64,000 nt of DNA from Girardinichthys multiradiatus (lineage: Eukaryota > Chordata > Actinopteri > Cyprinodontiformes > Goodeidae), in the NCBI RefSeq assembly GCF_021462225.1, contig NC_061796.1, positions 48,111,391 through 48,175,390 of the forward strand. The letters run 5' to 3'. The notes under the pieces are model-generated. The model was given only the letters and a program-made list of their open reading frames with translations, was not told the origin of the DNA and did not search any database. A program made the translations under genes and the position numbers. Positions 1 through 50,159 of the stretch are shown here, piece after piece (the first letter of the stretch is position 1; each line of letters opens with the position of its first letter).

Positions 1-115
1 CTCTTCTCTGTAAAAGCTAAATTGCAGCAGGACTCAGGTTAGCGAAGCTGCATCTGGATGAAGGACCAAACCTCAGAGACAATGTCCTCTGGCCAGATGA
101 GAAGCAATGCAGAGA
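1..115 (+). mobile_element. Tc1-like transposase remnant (edge of window)
   Basis: Broken frames keep a recognisable piece of a teleost Tc1 transposase (KLHLDEGP, then LWPDEK, the catalytic-core neighbourhood). It matches the 14040-14130 stretch of the copy at 13855-14480. It is cut by the left edge and is non-functional. Confidence 0.6.
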
Positions 116-119
116 CAGA

Positions 120-265
120 ACCTGCACACACAATTAACCCAATAGTCAAGTTTGTTTTGACTGTGGGAGAAAACGGCAGAACCCAGGTAGAACTACGCAT
201 GCAGAAAGACCTCAGGCCAGGATTTGATCCCAGGACCTTCTTGCTACCAACTGCTCCGCTGGGCA
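120..265 (-). mobile_element. tRNA-derived SINE fragment
   Basis: On the minus strand this contains GGATCAAATCC, a degenerate pol III B box, followed by the family body (ATGCGTAGTTC, then TTCTCCCACAGTC). The same family recurs at 12615-12795, 18405-18555, 31387-31475, 42715-42960 and 50690-50778. Confidence 0.6.
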
Positions 266-1479
266 GTCCCAGTTTGATTCAGTTTAGTTGTTTTTCTTGT
301 TACTGGATGAACCGTTTTATATCAATGTTTTAAAACCAGAGGCATGTTTTCTAGGTTTGTCAAACAGCAGCATTAAACACACACACCTTGAGGAAAACTG
401 TCCAATAGACTGTTGAGGATTCACTCTGACTTCCTCACATCTGACCCTGACAGCTGGGTGAGACGTGGCGACTCCGACTCTATTTGTGTCAGAATAAATG
501 GATCTAGGATGGAGGGAGATGAACAAACATTTCTCGGGAGACTTTGGCTCTGAGGGATTTCTTGTTTCTGTGTCGCAGCTTGGAGACAAATTGTCAGCTG
601 AGGAAGGAGGCCGATAAATAAAAGCTGGCGGGGCGAGAGGAAGGCTTCCCGCTGGGAGTCTCCTCATTCCTGCCCTCGGAGGTAAAACAGCTCTGCTCTG
701 GTTTGGGAAATGACCACCCAGGAGTCTGCAGTCCACATCCAGGCTGTGGGGCCATCGTCACAAGGGTGGGAAGCTCAGGAGGGTCTATCATGTTAAATCT
801 TTAAATGTGTGAATTCTCCACAGAGACTGATTTGGAGCCTAGGCTTTAATAAATCAAAGATGTCCAACTCCTGGGCGGCGATAATGAGCCAGGTTGTTTT
901 TCTGCTCAGGAATTCGGTCGTGTTTCCAGGGAAAACAGCAGCAGAGCATATGGAAGCTGACTGGGGTTACCTGATGATCGGAGAAAAGAGCTTCTGCCTC
1001 CTGACAGGTTTTCCTCAGCCAGTCACATCGGAGCGTCTCCCAGAAAACGTCCTGCCTCAGAGGAGCGGATTTAAGAGGAGCTTGCATGTTAATTTGATCT
1101 CAGATGTAAACCTGCAGCACTTGATGGGATTGGGCTCGTTATCCACCCAGGTTCAGATCTCAAGGGAGGGGAACGTAGGTCATTCCTTCAGACAATTATT
1201 TTTCTGCACTTAATAGACATTTATCTCGGTTTATGAATTATTGACCTATCGCTGGTTTCCCAGCTCTCTGATTGTAAAACTTAGATTTTTCCTGTTGCAG
1301 TAAGTGATTCCATATTTTAAAAAAACCTCAGAGAGGAGAAATATGTGATCTGGAGCAACCAGGAACCAGCCAGGCTCCAACCTGTCATGAAAAAACTGGA
1401 AACAGTTGGAACAGCGGTATCTCCGCCCGCAGTGAAGCCATCACCATAGACTGAGTGGAGAAGCTCCTAATCTAGAATA
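266..1479. other. cpne4 intron sequence, nothing recognised
   Basis: No conserved exon, RNA gene or familiar repeat is seen. Short ORFs lack codon or domain signal. Confidence 0.5.
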
Positions 1480-1840
1480 AGCAGCTTCAAGCTACAGCTG
1501 CCCACATGGGCAAGCCTAATGTCTTCTGGAGAGTTTAGTGGTCAGACAAAGACAGAACTAATGGTTTCAAACCAAAGAACACCTCTATTGTCAAGCATGG
1601 TGGTGGCAGCATCATGCTGTGCGGCTATTTCCTTGCCAGTGGTGATGGTGCAGTGCTGATGCACCTCAAATCAACAGCCAGATGGTTGGAACGTGGTCAG
1701 GGTTTGGTGCTCCACCAGCACACGTTACACATTAGGCTCCTGGGAAGGCCCCAACCTCCACCCTGCAGAAGGTTTCTGGTCTATGCAGCTAACCAACCAG
1801 TTGAGATCATTTCTACCAGTTCAGCTAAGAAGAGGATATC
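1480..1840 (+). mobile_element. Tc1-like transposase remnant
   Basis: Pieces read TSIVKHGGGSIML, the conserved KHGGG motif of Tc1-type transposases, preceded by AAHMGK and followed by decayed frames. It is truncated with several stops and is non-functional. Confidence 0.65.
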
Positions 1841-2639
1841 CACCCAGGAAGATGCCAGAAGCTTGTTGGAGGCTACAAAGAGCGTGTGGTCGAGGTCCAG
1901 CTGGCTAAGAGACATTTATCAAAATATTAGTGGGGGTGTATGTATATATTTGTGCTAAAATGGAAAAAATATATTTTATTGTCCCTCAGTGGAGAAACTC
2001 AGGATTAATGACATTCATGGCGATAAGGAGTGGATAAGCCGTTTTATTCCTGTAGATCTGGATCCTTTTACTCTAGAAACAGGATGTGGATCTTCTGACA
2101 ACAGAAGTTTGTTCTGTCATCTGAAACCAACCCTAAATAGTTGAAGCCACCATTACTCCGTCTGAAGAAGCTGATCTGAGCTGATGCGGCAGCAGGTATC
2201 GGTTTACCCTGTAAACATATGGAGATGGACCACCCGGTCCCTCAAGCTGATATCTCAAGGTGCCGCAGGGCTGACGGCTCGTGTCCAGGAGTGTGTGGAT
2301 GTGCGGTCCTGCTGTGTCTCCCAGTTAGTGTGTCACAGTGTTTGGGCCATGGTGTCGCTCAGTCTGACACTCACCGAGTCGTTAAATTGATTGTGCAGCT
2401 GGAGGAGACACACAGGAACCAGACACCTGACGGACTCCTTCAGGAAGCGTTTTCACTTCCTCAGCAGACTAACGAGCTCCAACTACTCACTGAGTCGGTT
2501 TCATTTAAGGCTGAAGAAAGACCTTCAGTACATTATGAAACTGGACGTCAACAGACAAACAAACTGCTTATAGTTTTATTGCATCGAACACATTCATCAT
2601 GTTTCAGTGTTTTATGACCTTTTCTTGTAGTTAGCAAGA
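1841..2639. other. Intron sequence, nothing recognised
   Basis: Several short overlapping frames (2184-2617) show no domain and no splice support. No repeat family is recognised. Confidence 0.4.
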
Positions 2640-3490
2640 AAAGTTAGCACACAGCTTCAGTTAATACAGCTAGAAACCACCAGTCAGGCTGGAAACCTGG
2701 GTGTAGTGATGGACTCAGACCTGAACCTTCAGAGGAACATAAAGACAGTAACAAGGTTGACCTTCTATCACCTAAAGAACATCTCCAGGATTAAAGGACT
2801 AATGTCTCAGCAGGACCTTGAAAAACTAATTAATGCGTTCATCTTTAGTAGAATTGATTACTGCAACGGTGTCTTCACAGGTCTGCCTAAAAAGTGGATC
2901 AGACAGCTGCAGTTGATCCAGAACGCTGCTGCCCACGTCCTCACTAGAACTAAGAAAGTGGAGCACATCGGCCCGGTTCTAAAGTCCCTACACTGGCTCC
3001 CTGTAGCTCAGAGAATAGACTTTAAAATACTTCTGTTAGTCTATAAATCACTGAATGGCTTAGCACCAAAATACATTACAGACTTATTGTCAGTGGATCA
3101 ACCACCCAGACCTCTCAGGTCTTCTGGCTCAAATCTACTCTGCAGAACCAGAACCAGAACCAAACATGGAGAAGCAGCTTTTAGTTCTTATGCTACACTA
3201 ATCTGGAATAAACTCCCAGAAAACTGGAAAAGCGCTGAAACCCTAAGTTGCTTTAAAAGATTAAAAACATACTTGTTTAGAGCGGCCTTTGACTGGGCCA
3301 TCTAAATATTATTAGTTAAGTTTTCAGTCCAATTTTCCTTTCATTTCTTGTCCATCACTCTATTTTCTTCATTTTTTTAATTACCTTTATGTCACTGTAA
3401 AGTACTTTTCCTATTATGTCTCTTTTTCTTTTTTTTCATGGACAGCACTTTGAATCATCTTGCTACTCAAATATGTTGTAAATAAACTTG
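2640..3490 (+). mobile_element. L2/CR1-like LINE, 3' end of the reverse transcriptase ORF and tail
   Basis: A 5'-truncated non-LTR retrotransposon. An open frame ending at 3305 (about 199 aa) carries the thumb and C-terminal region of fish L2-type reverse transcriptases: RIDYCNGVFTGLP, QLIQNAAAHVLTR, LHWLPVAQRIDFKILLLVYKSL, then GEAAFSSYATLIWNKLPE. The 3'UTR ends GTAAATAAACTTGCCTTG, a typical tail of the family. The catalytic part is missing. It lies antisense in the last sampled cpne4 intron region. Confidence 0.85.
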
Positions 3491-3511
3491 CCTTGTGTGC
3501 AGAATATTTTA

Positions 3512-41760
<38,249 letters not shown>

Positions 41761-41797
41761 TCTCACAGGTTAGTCGCCTGCAGACTAACCTGTGAGA
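41761..41797. repeat. Perfect 15-bp inverted repeat with 7-nt loop
   Basis: TCTCACAGGTTAGTC (41761-41775) and GACTAACCTGTGAGA (41783-41797) are exact reverse complements around GCCTGCA. Confidence 0.95.
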
Positions 41798-42318
41798 ACA
41801 GAGAGAACAGGAACAGAACCAGAGTTTAAACATACAGAACCCTTCAGAACAGATATATAACCCCTTCAGACTCTGATCTGCTCTTCAGCCTCTTGGTCTG
41901 TGATAAGAAGGGGCTGGCTGATAACCTCCACGCTGCTATGAAGCTCTCTGCCATCCTATCTCCACCTCCACCACCGACCAATCGCTCCATCTCCTCCCTC
42001 CATTATCCCATCAGCAGTTTCAGACTCATCTGATTAACTGAGCCTGGCTGCAGATACAGATTGGAGGAAATGTCAGATATCCTCCTCTTCCTCCCCCACG
42101 CTGCTGGCTCGGGTAACACAGGAGGAAGAGCAAACTAAGACAGAACCAGACCACAGAAGGGTTCTTTAAAACAGGATCCGGTTTCACTGGTCCACATTAC
42201 ATCCCTGACTGATTAAACGTATGGATCAGTCAGTATGATTTTCCAACTGCCAAGCAGCTCTCATGAACACCCCTCATTAGATCTCGTTCCATGCAACACT
42301 GATCAGATGTCTTGAGTT

Positions 42319-43033
42319 AAGCCCAAAGTTATTCATACCCCTGGCAGATTTAGATGAAAAATGATTTCATTAAGACAGGAAATGAGACAGGCAACTTTAA
42401 AAAGATTTAAAAAAAGATTATGTAAAAGGAGGATCCTTCAAAAAAAAAAACAATAATTTATCTGTTTTTATTTATATTGTATTAAAAGTGGCATGTTGAA
42501 AGTTATTTCTACCCTTCTCAATAATTAATGGAAAGTGGCATTGGCATCACAGCAGTCAAACCCTTCTAACCACTCAGCAGCTTTTTGCAGGTTTCTTGGT
42601 ATTTATCTTTAGTGATGAGCTCCATGTCTTTGTGGTTAGAAGGCCTCCACACATCACCCTAATCTTTACTTACTCCACCATCTGATTCGTGTCATGACTC
42701 TGGCAGGACCACTCTGGCAGCGGTCATTGGGCGAGAAGTGCGGTCCACCCTGGAAAGGTCACAGGGCAAACAACGAAACACACTCCAATCAAAGGAGACC
42801 AGCCAACCCAACAGTCTTGTTTATGGACTGTGGGAGGAAGCTGGAGCATCTAGAGAGAACCTAACATTTCAAAGGGAGAACATTCAAACTCCAAGCAGAA
42901 TTTGAACCCAGGACTTTCAAGCTGCAAGGCTACAGTGCCACCAACTCTGCCACCGTAGAAAAAGAAACATGTTGGTAAAATTCAAAGATTACTTCAAGCA
43001 TAAATCTGCCAGGGTATGAATAATTATGGGCTT
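42319..43033. mobile_element. Tc1-type non-autonomous DNA element with a nested SINE
   Basis: Termini pair as inverted repeats: left AAGCCCAAAGTTATTCATAC with CTGGCAGATTTA after it, and the complement of the right end AAGCCCATAATTATTCATAC with CTGGCAGATTTA after it. The interior has no transposase and contains the SINE at 42715-42960. Confidence 0.75.
42715..42960 (-). mobile_element. tRNA-derived SINE nested in a DNA element
   Basis: On the minus strand a B-box-like GGTTCAAATTC, the body (CTTCCTCCCACAGTCCATAA) and the distal part (CCTTTCCAGGGTGGACC, then CGCCCAATGACCGC) are all present, so it is the longest copy of this SINE in the window. It is nested, hence younger than the host element. 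Confidence 0.7.
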
Positions 43034-43039
43034 GTCTTT

Positions 43040-45370
43040 ATTAAAACTTAGAACAAATAAGCCCTCATGCATCAGCACCATGTCATTATGTATGTATCAT
43101 GTGAATAACAGCTGGGATAAAAAGCTGAGAGCCGAGGAAGCACCTTTTGGTCATGCAGGAAAAACTGCATTATTTTAAAGACGCCTTGGTTTGGTTTCCT
43201 GGTCGGTGTTGGCTTCCTGCTGCCTGGGTCTCACAGCGCCGTCATTTCAGACCTCTGTTGCCTCTGAAGCAAGACTTCCGGGATCATCTGCTGGCTTGTG
43301 TTGGGAGGATGTCCTCACCATGAGGCTCTGTTCGCTGTCAGCGAACTCTCAGCAGTCTGCAGCTTGAACTTGGACTCCAGTCTTCACCACACACAGAAGC
43401 TTCTGGAAAAGTCCTCACCAAACCCAGACATTGGTTCTTCTTCACTGTTTATAGTTCTCATCTCCACAGCTTCATGCCTATGGAACAATCTGTCCCAGAC
43501 CCATACTTGTATGTGTGGAACCAGATATTCCTATAGAAAAAAAACAAAGATGCTCATGATCGTCGTCTTCACGAAACATCCCACCTTGTCCCGTTCCTGA
43601 CCTTGATCTTGACCTGTCCAGGAGTCTGCAAACTCTTTAAAAGGTTCCGGTTTCCTCTGTCTTTCCACTGTGGGAAAGACTGTGGGACAAACACTAAATT
43701 CATGGCATGAAAAGATACCTTCAGAGTGGACCAGGAGAAACCAGGAAAGCTTTGATTGAGCACTCAGGTCAGCAGATGCTTTAAAACTATGTACCCAGCC
43801 TCGTCTTAACAGTGTCCTGATACTGGACACACAAACACAGAAATTTTCATTTTGACTCATATTGACAACATATCATGGTCCTCTGGAATGCAAACCCCTT
43901 TTGACTAGCCAGGCAAAATTCTCCATGAAGGTTGAGGTCCACCACCTGCAGAGGTTCATTCCAGCAGCAACAACACAGCACCAGTTTCACAAAGTGGCGC
44001 CAGAGACATAAAACCCCAGGATCCCTGCTAGAGATGCTGCTTATCAGCTGGTGATCAGTATCAGACAGAATAAAACTCTAAAATCCAACCTTTTTCCTAT
44101 CAGTAAATGCACCGTAAATAGGCTCCACCACGGTGCGCGGGCAGCAGCGCTCATGGAGGTGGACCCTGTGGCTGCAGTAAGAAGATTCAGTGTTTCCGTA
44201 TTGGTGAGGTCTTTGAAATGAAGTCAGACAAATGTATATTCTACAACATCTCAAGACATTTAGTTTGTTCAGTCTGCGAGAGAGAGCGAGACATTCAGCA
44301 TATAACAGGAAGGCTGAGCGTTTCACAGCAAAGTTGCTATTTTATCCTTTAGATCTTCCAGCTTCTGTCCATCATGGAACATGTTGGATTAGAAGATGTT
44401 TGCAGTGTTTATAAGAGCTCAGAAAGTAAGGCTTCTCTAGGAAATAAAGAGACTGAGATAGGCATAAGATGCTAAAAAACAGCTAACTTATTTTAGATTT
44501 GTTTCTTGTATTTGGTTGTTTGCTTTTATTTTACTTTATTTTATTTTAAACGGGAAGACATGTAGCAAAGGTCACAAGGTCAGGAATCGAGCCCCAGACA
44601 GCTGCATTGAGGATGAGAGTTTATTTGTGATTGTCTCTCACACAGTGTGACATCTCCTCTGCTAATAATGCAAAATAAACTAATAATCTCACAGTTGGAA
44701 GGCTAAATAACATATGTATTGCTGTTAATTACAGCCCTAAAACAGAAATACCTAAAGTCTGCACCAGCAGGTTGAACCTTTTCAAGAACCGGAGATCAGA
44801 AATCCAACACAGATGTCTGATCGGTGCGTTCAATAAAACATCCAGACAGAAAAATCTGCTTGGATTTTAATGTGATGTAATCACCTGAGCCACAGTGAGA
44901 CCTGGATGTCCACATGTCAGAGGGTTTCCAGTCAGTTACTGAAAACCTAAATGCCATGTTGAGATATTCATACTTGGGAAACTATCTTCAAATGGGATGT
45001 TTCTCCTATCTGAAGCTGTGATGTCATGAGAACTGCTTCTATGTTTTTCAACCTCAAGAAAACGTAAACTTCTGGTAAGACTGGTATAACATCAAGATCT
45101 CTTCAGTAGCTTCACCAGTCTACCAGTTGATAAGATCAGACCTACTGAAGAGGCTTGTCAGGAGGCCCAGTTTTTATCCATGGCCTCCACCTGAATAAGA
45201 AAACCAAAGAAACCAACCATCCTCACACTGTGGGACCATCAGAACTACGTTCAGGCTGTGGAGCACCTGAAGAGCTCAGAGATTTGCCCAGAAACAGAAC
45301 CTGCACTGGACCATACAACCTTGGAGGGTTAACATGGTTTGCTTTATTTCTTATTTATCTTTACATTTGT
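43040..45370. other. Upstream cpne4 intron, nothing recognised
   Basis: No exon or repeat family identified. Confidence 0.35.
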
Positions 45371-45375
45371 GCTCT

Positions 45376-46407
45376 CCATCCATCCATCCATCCATCCATC
45401 CATCCATCCATCCATCAGCCCATCCATCCATCTATACATCCATCCATCCATATGTCTATCCATCCATCCATCCATCCATCAGCCCATCCATCCATCATCC
45501 ATCCATCCATCAGCCCATCCATCCATCCATAAGTCTATCCATCCATCCATCATCCATCCATCCATCCATCCATCCATCCATCCATCCATCCATCCATCCA
45601 TCCATCAGCCCATCCATCCATCTATACATCCATCCATCCATATGTCTATCCATCCATCCATCAGCCCATCCATCCATCATCCATCCATCCATCAGCCCAT
45701 CCATCCATCCATAAGTCTATCCATCCATCCATCTATACATCCATCAATCAGCCCATCCATCCATCCATAAGTCTATCCATCCATCCATCTATACATCCAT
45801 CAATCAGCCCATCCATCCATCCATCCATACGTCCATCCATCCATCCATCTATACATCCATCAATCAGCCCATCCATCCATCCATCCATCCATCCATCCAT
45901 CCATACGTCTATCCATCCATCCATCTATACATCCATCAATCAGCCCATCCATCCATCCATCCATCCATCCATCTATCCATCCATCCATCCATACGTCCAT
46001 CCATCCGTCCATCCATCCATCCATCCATACGTCCATCCATCCGTCCATCCATCCATCCATCATCCCATCCATCCATCTGTCCGTCCATCCATTCATCCAT
46101 CCATCAACACATCCATCCATCAGCCCATCCATCCATCATCCATCCCTCCATCAGCCCATCCATCCATCCATACGTCTATCCATCCATCCATCATCCCATC
46201 CATCCATCTGTCCGTCCATCCATCAACACATCCATCCATCAGCCCATCCATCCATCATCCATCCATCCATACGTCTATCCATCCATCCATCAGCCCTCCA
46301 TCTATCCATCCATCCATCCATCCATCCATCCATACGTCTATCCATCCATCCATCAGCCCTCCATCCATCCATCCATCCATCAGCCCGTCCATCCATCCAT
46401 CCATCCA
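45376..46407. repeat. (CCAT)n tetranucleotide array, about 1 kb, with higher-order variants
   Basis: CCAT repeats interrupted by recurring variants (CAGCCCATCC, TACGTCTATCC, TATACATCCATCAATC) that repeat at longer spacing, showing that blocks have duplicated. Long ORFs of HPSI or WMDG repeats in all frames are artefacts. Confidence 0.97.
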
Positions 46408-46870
46408 TTCAATTCAGTTTATTTATATAGCACCAATTCACAGCACATGTCGTCTCAAGGTTCTTCACAACAGTCAGGTTCATACATTCCAATTAATCCT
46501 AATCATTGAACAGTTCAGTCAGATTCAGTTTTTTATTCAAATTGGATAAAACGTTTTTCTATCTAAGGAAACCCAGCAGATTGCATCCAGTCAGTGACTT
46601 GCAGCATTCACTCCTCCTGGATGAGCATGTAGAGACAGTGGACAGTCACTGGTGTTGACTTTGCAGCAATCCCTCATACTGAGCATGCATGTAGCGACAG
46701 TGGAGAGGAAAAACTCCCTTTTAACAGGAAGAAACCTCCAGCAGAACCAGAACCAGGCTCAGTGTGAGCGACCATCTGTCACGACCGACTGGGGTTTGAG
46801 AGAACAGAGCAGAGACACAAAAAGAACAAAGAAGCACTGATCCAGGAGTACTTTCTATGGGAAGGAAAAG
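46408..46870 (-). mobile_element. L2-like LINE 3' tail
   Basis: TTCAGTTTATTTATATAGCACC followed (in pieces) by CCAATTAATCCTAATCATTG, TGAGCATGTAGAGACAGTGG and AACAGGAAGAAACCTCCAGC: the 3'UTR of the same LINE group as 53120-53375 (plus strand) and 55450-56450. No coding part is left. It abuts the CCAT array at its 3' end. Confidence 0.7.
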
Positions 46871-46944
46871 TGGACTATCCATACATCCATCTGTCTAAAT
46901 TAGTTCATAAATAAAGTTCTAGGTAAAAAACTGGAACAACACAG

Positions 46945-47105
46945 AGAAAATGGTAAATGGCCTGCACTTGTTCAGCACTTTATCAAGTCTGAGGACTCTA
47001 AAGCACTTCATACTACACTCAGTCATCCACCCATTGATACACTGACAGTGGCAGACTACATGTAGCCACATCTGACAGAATTGAGGCGATTGGAAATTCA
47101 AACTA
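46945..47105. repeat. Interspersed repeat fragment of unassigned family
   Basis: ATGGTAAATGGCCTGCACTT, then GCACTTTATCAAGTC and ACACTCAGTCATCCACCC, resembling a widespread fish repeat of the type that ends near AAAGCACTTCATACTAC. Confidence 0.5.
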
Positions 47106-47189
47106 ATTTCATCTTCATATTCTTAGCCAGAATGTCCCGGCCAATTTCTCCATTCATTCTTCCTTTACTTACATGAAGTCTTTCAGAAC

Positions 47190-47790
47190 AATATGCTGTA
47201 AAACAGCCCAAACTATTGTGTTGTCATCTGCAAACTTCACTTTCATATCGTGTTCTTGGGGTGATGTGCAGAAACATTCATCCTCCAACCATAGTGTGTG
47301 CAATGTTTTGGCCTCATCTGACCAGATTATATCCTCTTAGTATTTCACTGGCTTTTCCAAATCTTCTGCAGCAAATGTTGAACAAGCTTCAAATGTGTTT
47401 TCTTCAGCTGCGGAGTCTTGTGCAGTGCATAAAGACTAATGTGGTTGACTGGATAACTTATTGTTTTCCTAAGACAAAGTGTATCTGGCATTTTCAGGTC
47501 TTCCTGAAGCTCCTTGAGAGCTCCTTGGCTCTTGGGCAACCTTTGATTAATTGTTTGCTCCCCCCTGTCAGATATCTTATTAGGATCACCTGGGTCTGGC
47601 TGGTTTGTGGTGAAATGATGTTGAATCCACTTCCAGATTATGGCTCCAGCGGCGTTCACTGGAACTTTAGGTCTAGAAATGCAGCTGGAACTATTGATAT
47701 TAGTGTGTTTGTAACAGACTTTTCTTTTTTTTACCACTATGGACAATACATTGGTAACGGGAAACCTTTTTTAGGTTCTTGGTTAATATT
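47190..47790 (-). mobile_element. Tc1-like transposase remnant
   Basis: On the minus strand: KVPVNAAGAIIWKW (paired-box-like helix-turn-helix region), then decayed sequence around LRKTISYPVNHISLYALHKT and AAEDLEKPVKY-like text, then the DDE-neighbour region ending near 47200. Several frameshifts. Order and sequence match a common fish Tc1 family. Confidence 0.75.
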
Positions 47791-48416
47791 GAAGCAGCTG
47801 ATATTGATTTTTACAGAGAAGCAGGAATGCTTTCTAAATGCCGACTGAGTTCAGCTGCTTTCTCTGACTTTTTTCAAATGTCTTTCTTCATGTGTTTGGA
47901 TCATATACCCTGTGTTCATGTCCAAAAATTAATTTGACTAATTTGCTTTGATTCCTCTTTATTTGTGAATTACTTTGGTTTGTTTCTTTGCCATCTTGTT
48001 TCAAGAGTTTTCCATAAAGCAACTGAGGACCAATAGCAGCAACAAGAAGCATTAAAAGGATTCAAAGCATCAACGATTACTAAATTCAGCTTAGAGACCA
48101 CAACAAATAAATAATTTCACTGAGTGCAGTGGAGATAAACCAACTAGTGACCTGAAAGAATCTCCCGAAGTCCTCAAACAGGATCATCAAAGATCTGAAA
48201 TATGAAGAGAATCCAGCTAACTGATTTACAAGAATAAATACAGATCAGATGAACATTATTCCTGCCCAACTGAAATGTTTCAGACATTCACTGAAGCAGA
48301 AAAACAAAGAGAAGCATGCATCGATTTTCCCTCTGGCTCATGTTTAAAGTGCTGCATCTGAGCAGAGATAAGAACATGCAGCGGGCAGGAAGCTCAGAGA
48401 CTTTCTCTAGTTTTAC

Positions 48417-48530
48417 CTTCAAAGATGAGGAAAAAGCTTCAGCCCGTCAAAAACATCCGAAAGTTCCCAGCTTCAGCTCAGAGGCTTCATCCTCCTCCTC
48501 CTCCTCCTCCTCCTGTGGCTGCTGGAAAGC
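48417..48530 (-). other. cpne4: Proposed cpne4 noncoding first exon (5'UTR)
   Basis: On the minus strand a GGTATAAAG box (48560-48565) is followed about 30 bp later by a GC-rich leader that ends in a strong donor, GAAG|GTAAAA, at 48417. The leader holds an AGG repeat (48490-48513) and a five-codon upstream ORF (48473-48490, M-K-P-L-S-stop). Placement and orientation suit the missing upstream exon required by the acceptor at 39089. The start site is estimated from the TATA position. The link to cpne4 is an inference. Confidence 0.55.
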
Positions 48531-48559
48531 CTCTCCAGCCTGCAGCCCCTTCTCACGGC

Positions 48560-48565
48560 TTTATA
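48560..48565 (-). promoter_or_regulatory. cpne4: TATA box, probable cpne4 promoter
   Basis: TATAAA flanked by GGG and GCC on the minus strand, in a locally GC-rich stretch. It sits about 30 bp downstream of a GGAGA/TCTCC microsatellite and about 30 bp upstream of the proposed leader exon. Confidence 0.5.
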
Positions 48566-48594
48566 CCCGGTGAAGTCTGGCGCACACACCGCGG

Positions 48595-48698
48595 GGAGGA
48601 GAGGAGAGGAGAGGAGAGGAGAGGAGAGGAGAGGAGAGGAGAGGAGAGGAGAGGAGAGGAGAGGAGAGGAGAGGAGAGGAGAGGAGAGGAGAGGAGAG
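48595..48698. repeat. (GGAGA)n pentanucleotide microsatellite, about 21 copies
   Basis: A near-perfect tandem run of GGAGA on the plus strand (TCTCC on the minus), all purine on one strand. It lies just upstream of the TATA box for the minus-strand transcript. Frames through it give low-complexity ORFs that are not genes. Confidence 0.97.
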
Positions 48699-48878
48699 CG
48701 GGCTGCGGCGCCAACTGCAGGCCGAGTCAGGCAGCGCAGGCTGGGCAGCAGAGTCCTGGCGCTGCTGCTGAAAACAGGACAGAAAAATGAGATTTCTGTT
48801 GGAAAACTGACAGCGATCTCGTCCAGAAGTTCAACATCTGTTGTCACTCATTTCAGAAACTGAAACTCATATTTTATA

Positions 48879-49950
48879 TAAGTTCATCACACATAGAGTA
48901 AAATATTTCAAGCCTTTATTTTTTGTAATTTTGATGATTCTGGTTGACAAAGAATGAAAATCCAACATTTAATGTCTGTCTCTGATGATCAAAATATATT
49001 ATAAATATAATATCAATAAAAAGGAGATTTAAAACATAAATTTCAGGTTTTGGAAAGTTTTTATTTTTTTATTTCCATGCACTCAGTACCTGGTCTGGGC
49101 TCCTTTTGCATGGGTTAGTGCATCAGTGCGCCGTGGCATAGAGCTGATGTGTTCTGGAAGTCCAGGTTGCTTTGATAGCGGCCTTCAGGTCATCTGCATG
49201 GTTGGTTCTGGAATCTCTCATCTTCCTCTGGACAGTACTCTGTAGATTCTCTATGGGGTTCTGGTCAACCCAGTTTGCTGGCCAATCAAGTACGTTAACA
49301 CCATGGTCGCTGGACCAGCTTTCGGCACCTTTGGCAGTGTGAGCCAGTACCAAGTCCTACTGGAAAATGAAATCAGCATCTCCGTGAAATCCTCTAAAAT
49401 GTCTTGCTGTGTTGACTGTGGACTTCGGAAAACCCAGTGGACCAGAACCAGCAGCTGACATGGCACCCCAGACCATCACTGACTGTGGAACCTTCATCCT
49501 GGACTTCAAGCAAAATGGATTCTGGGCCTCTCCACTCCTCCTCCAGAATCTGGGACCTTGATTTCCAAATGAAATGCAAGCTTTACTGTTATCTGAAAAC
49601 AGGACTTTGGATCACTGAGCAGCAGTGTGGTTCTGGATCTGCTTAGGCCAGGTTATATGCTTGTAGCCCATGTGTAGGACCCGTTTGTGTGTAGTGGATC
49701 TTGATGTGCTGACTCCAGCTCAGTCCACTTCTTGTAAAACTCTCTTGCAGTTATCCATGCTCCTGGTGCACCTTTTCCTTCCATACTTTTTTTTTCATTC
49801 AACTTTCTATGAATAGAGTTTCTTAAATTTTAACAATATTCTAATTTTCTAAGACAATGAATTTTGGTTTTTCATTTTCTGTCAGCCGTAATCATCAAAA
49901 TTACAAGAAATAAAGGCTTGAAATATTTCACTCTATTTGTGATGAATTTG
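48879..49950 (-). mobile_element. Tc1/mariner-like element with long terminal inverted repeats
   Basis: Left end (48883-48960) and right end (49946-49861, complemented) share about 80 bp of inverted repeat, e.g. AAATATTTCAAGCCTTTATT on both. TA flanks both ends (48877-48878, 49951-49952). Inside, minus-strand pieces read LEVQDEGSTVSDGLGCHVS, NVLDWPANW then NPIENL, and VQRKMRDSRTNHADDLKAAI, i.e. the second half of a DD34E transposase with the SPD of the usual SPDLNPIEN motif lost. Non-functional. Confidence 0.85.
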
Positions 49951-50159
49951 TACAATAGATGAGCTTCACTTTCTGCCCCGAGGGACAGAAATATTGAACT
50001 TTTTCACAATATTCTTTTGTCGTAGTTGTAAGCCAAACCTTACCAGCATTTTACAATAAAATATCTGATAATTATCGAAATGTTCTTGAGCTCAGAGCTC
50101 TTTAACTCTTTATATAAGGATTTGTAGGATATGTAGGGAACCACATTTTATCTTACAGC

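Noticed and set aside
45155..46408. HPSI- and WMDG-repeat ORFs
   Set aside because: Translation of the CCAT tetranucleotide array.
47216..47848. 210-codon plus-strand ORF
   Set aside because: It is the antisense shadow of a decayed Tc1 transposase on the minus strand.
48316..48863. ORFs across the GGAGA array, including a 124-codon minus frame
   Set aside because: Low-complexity translation of the microsatellite. The region is better explained as a promoter and 5'UTR.
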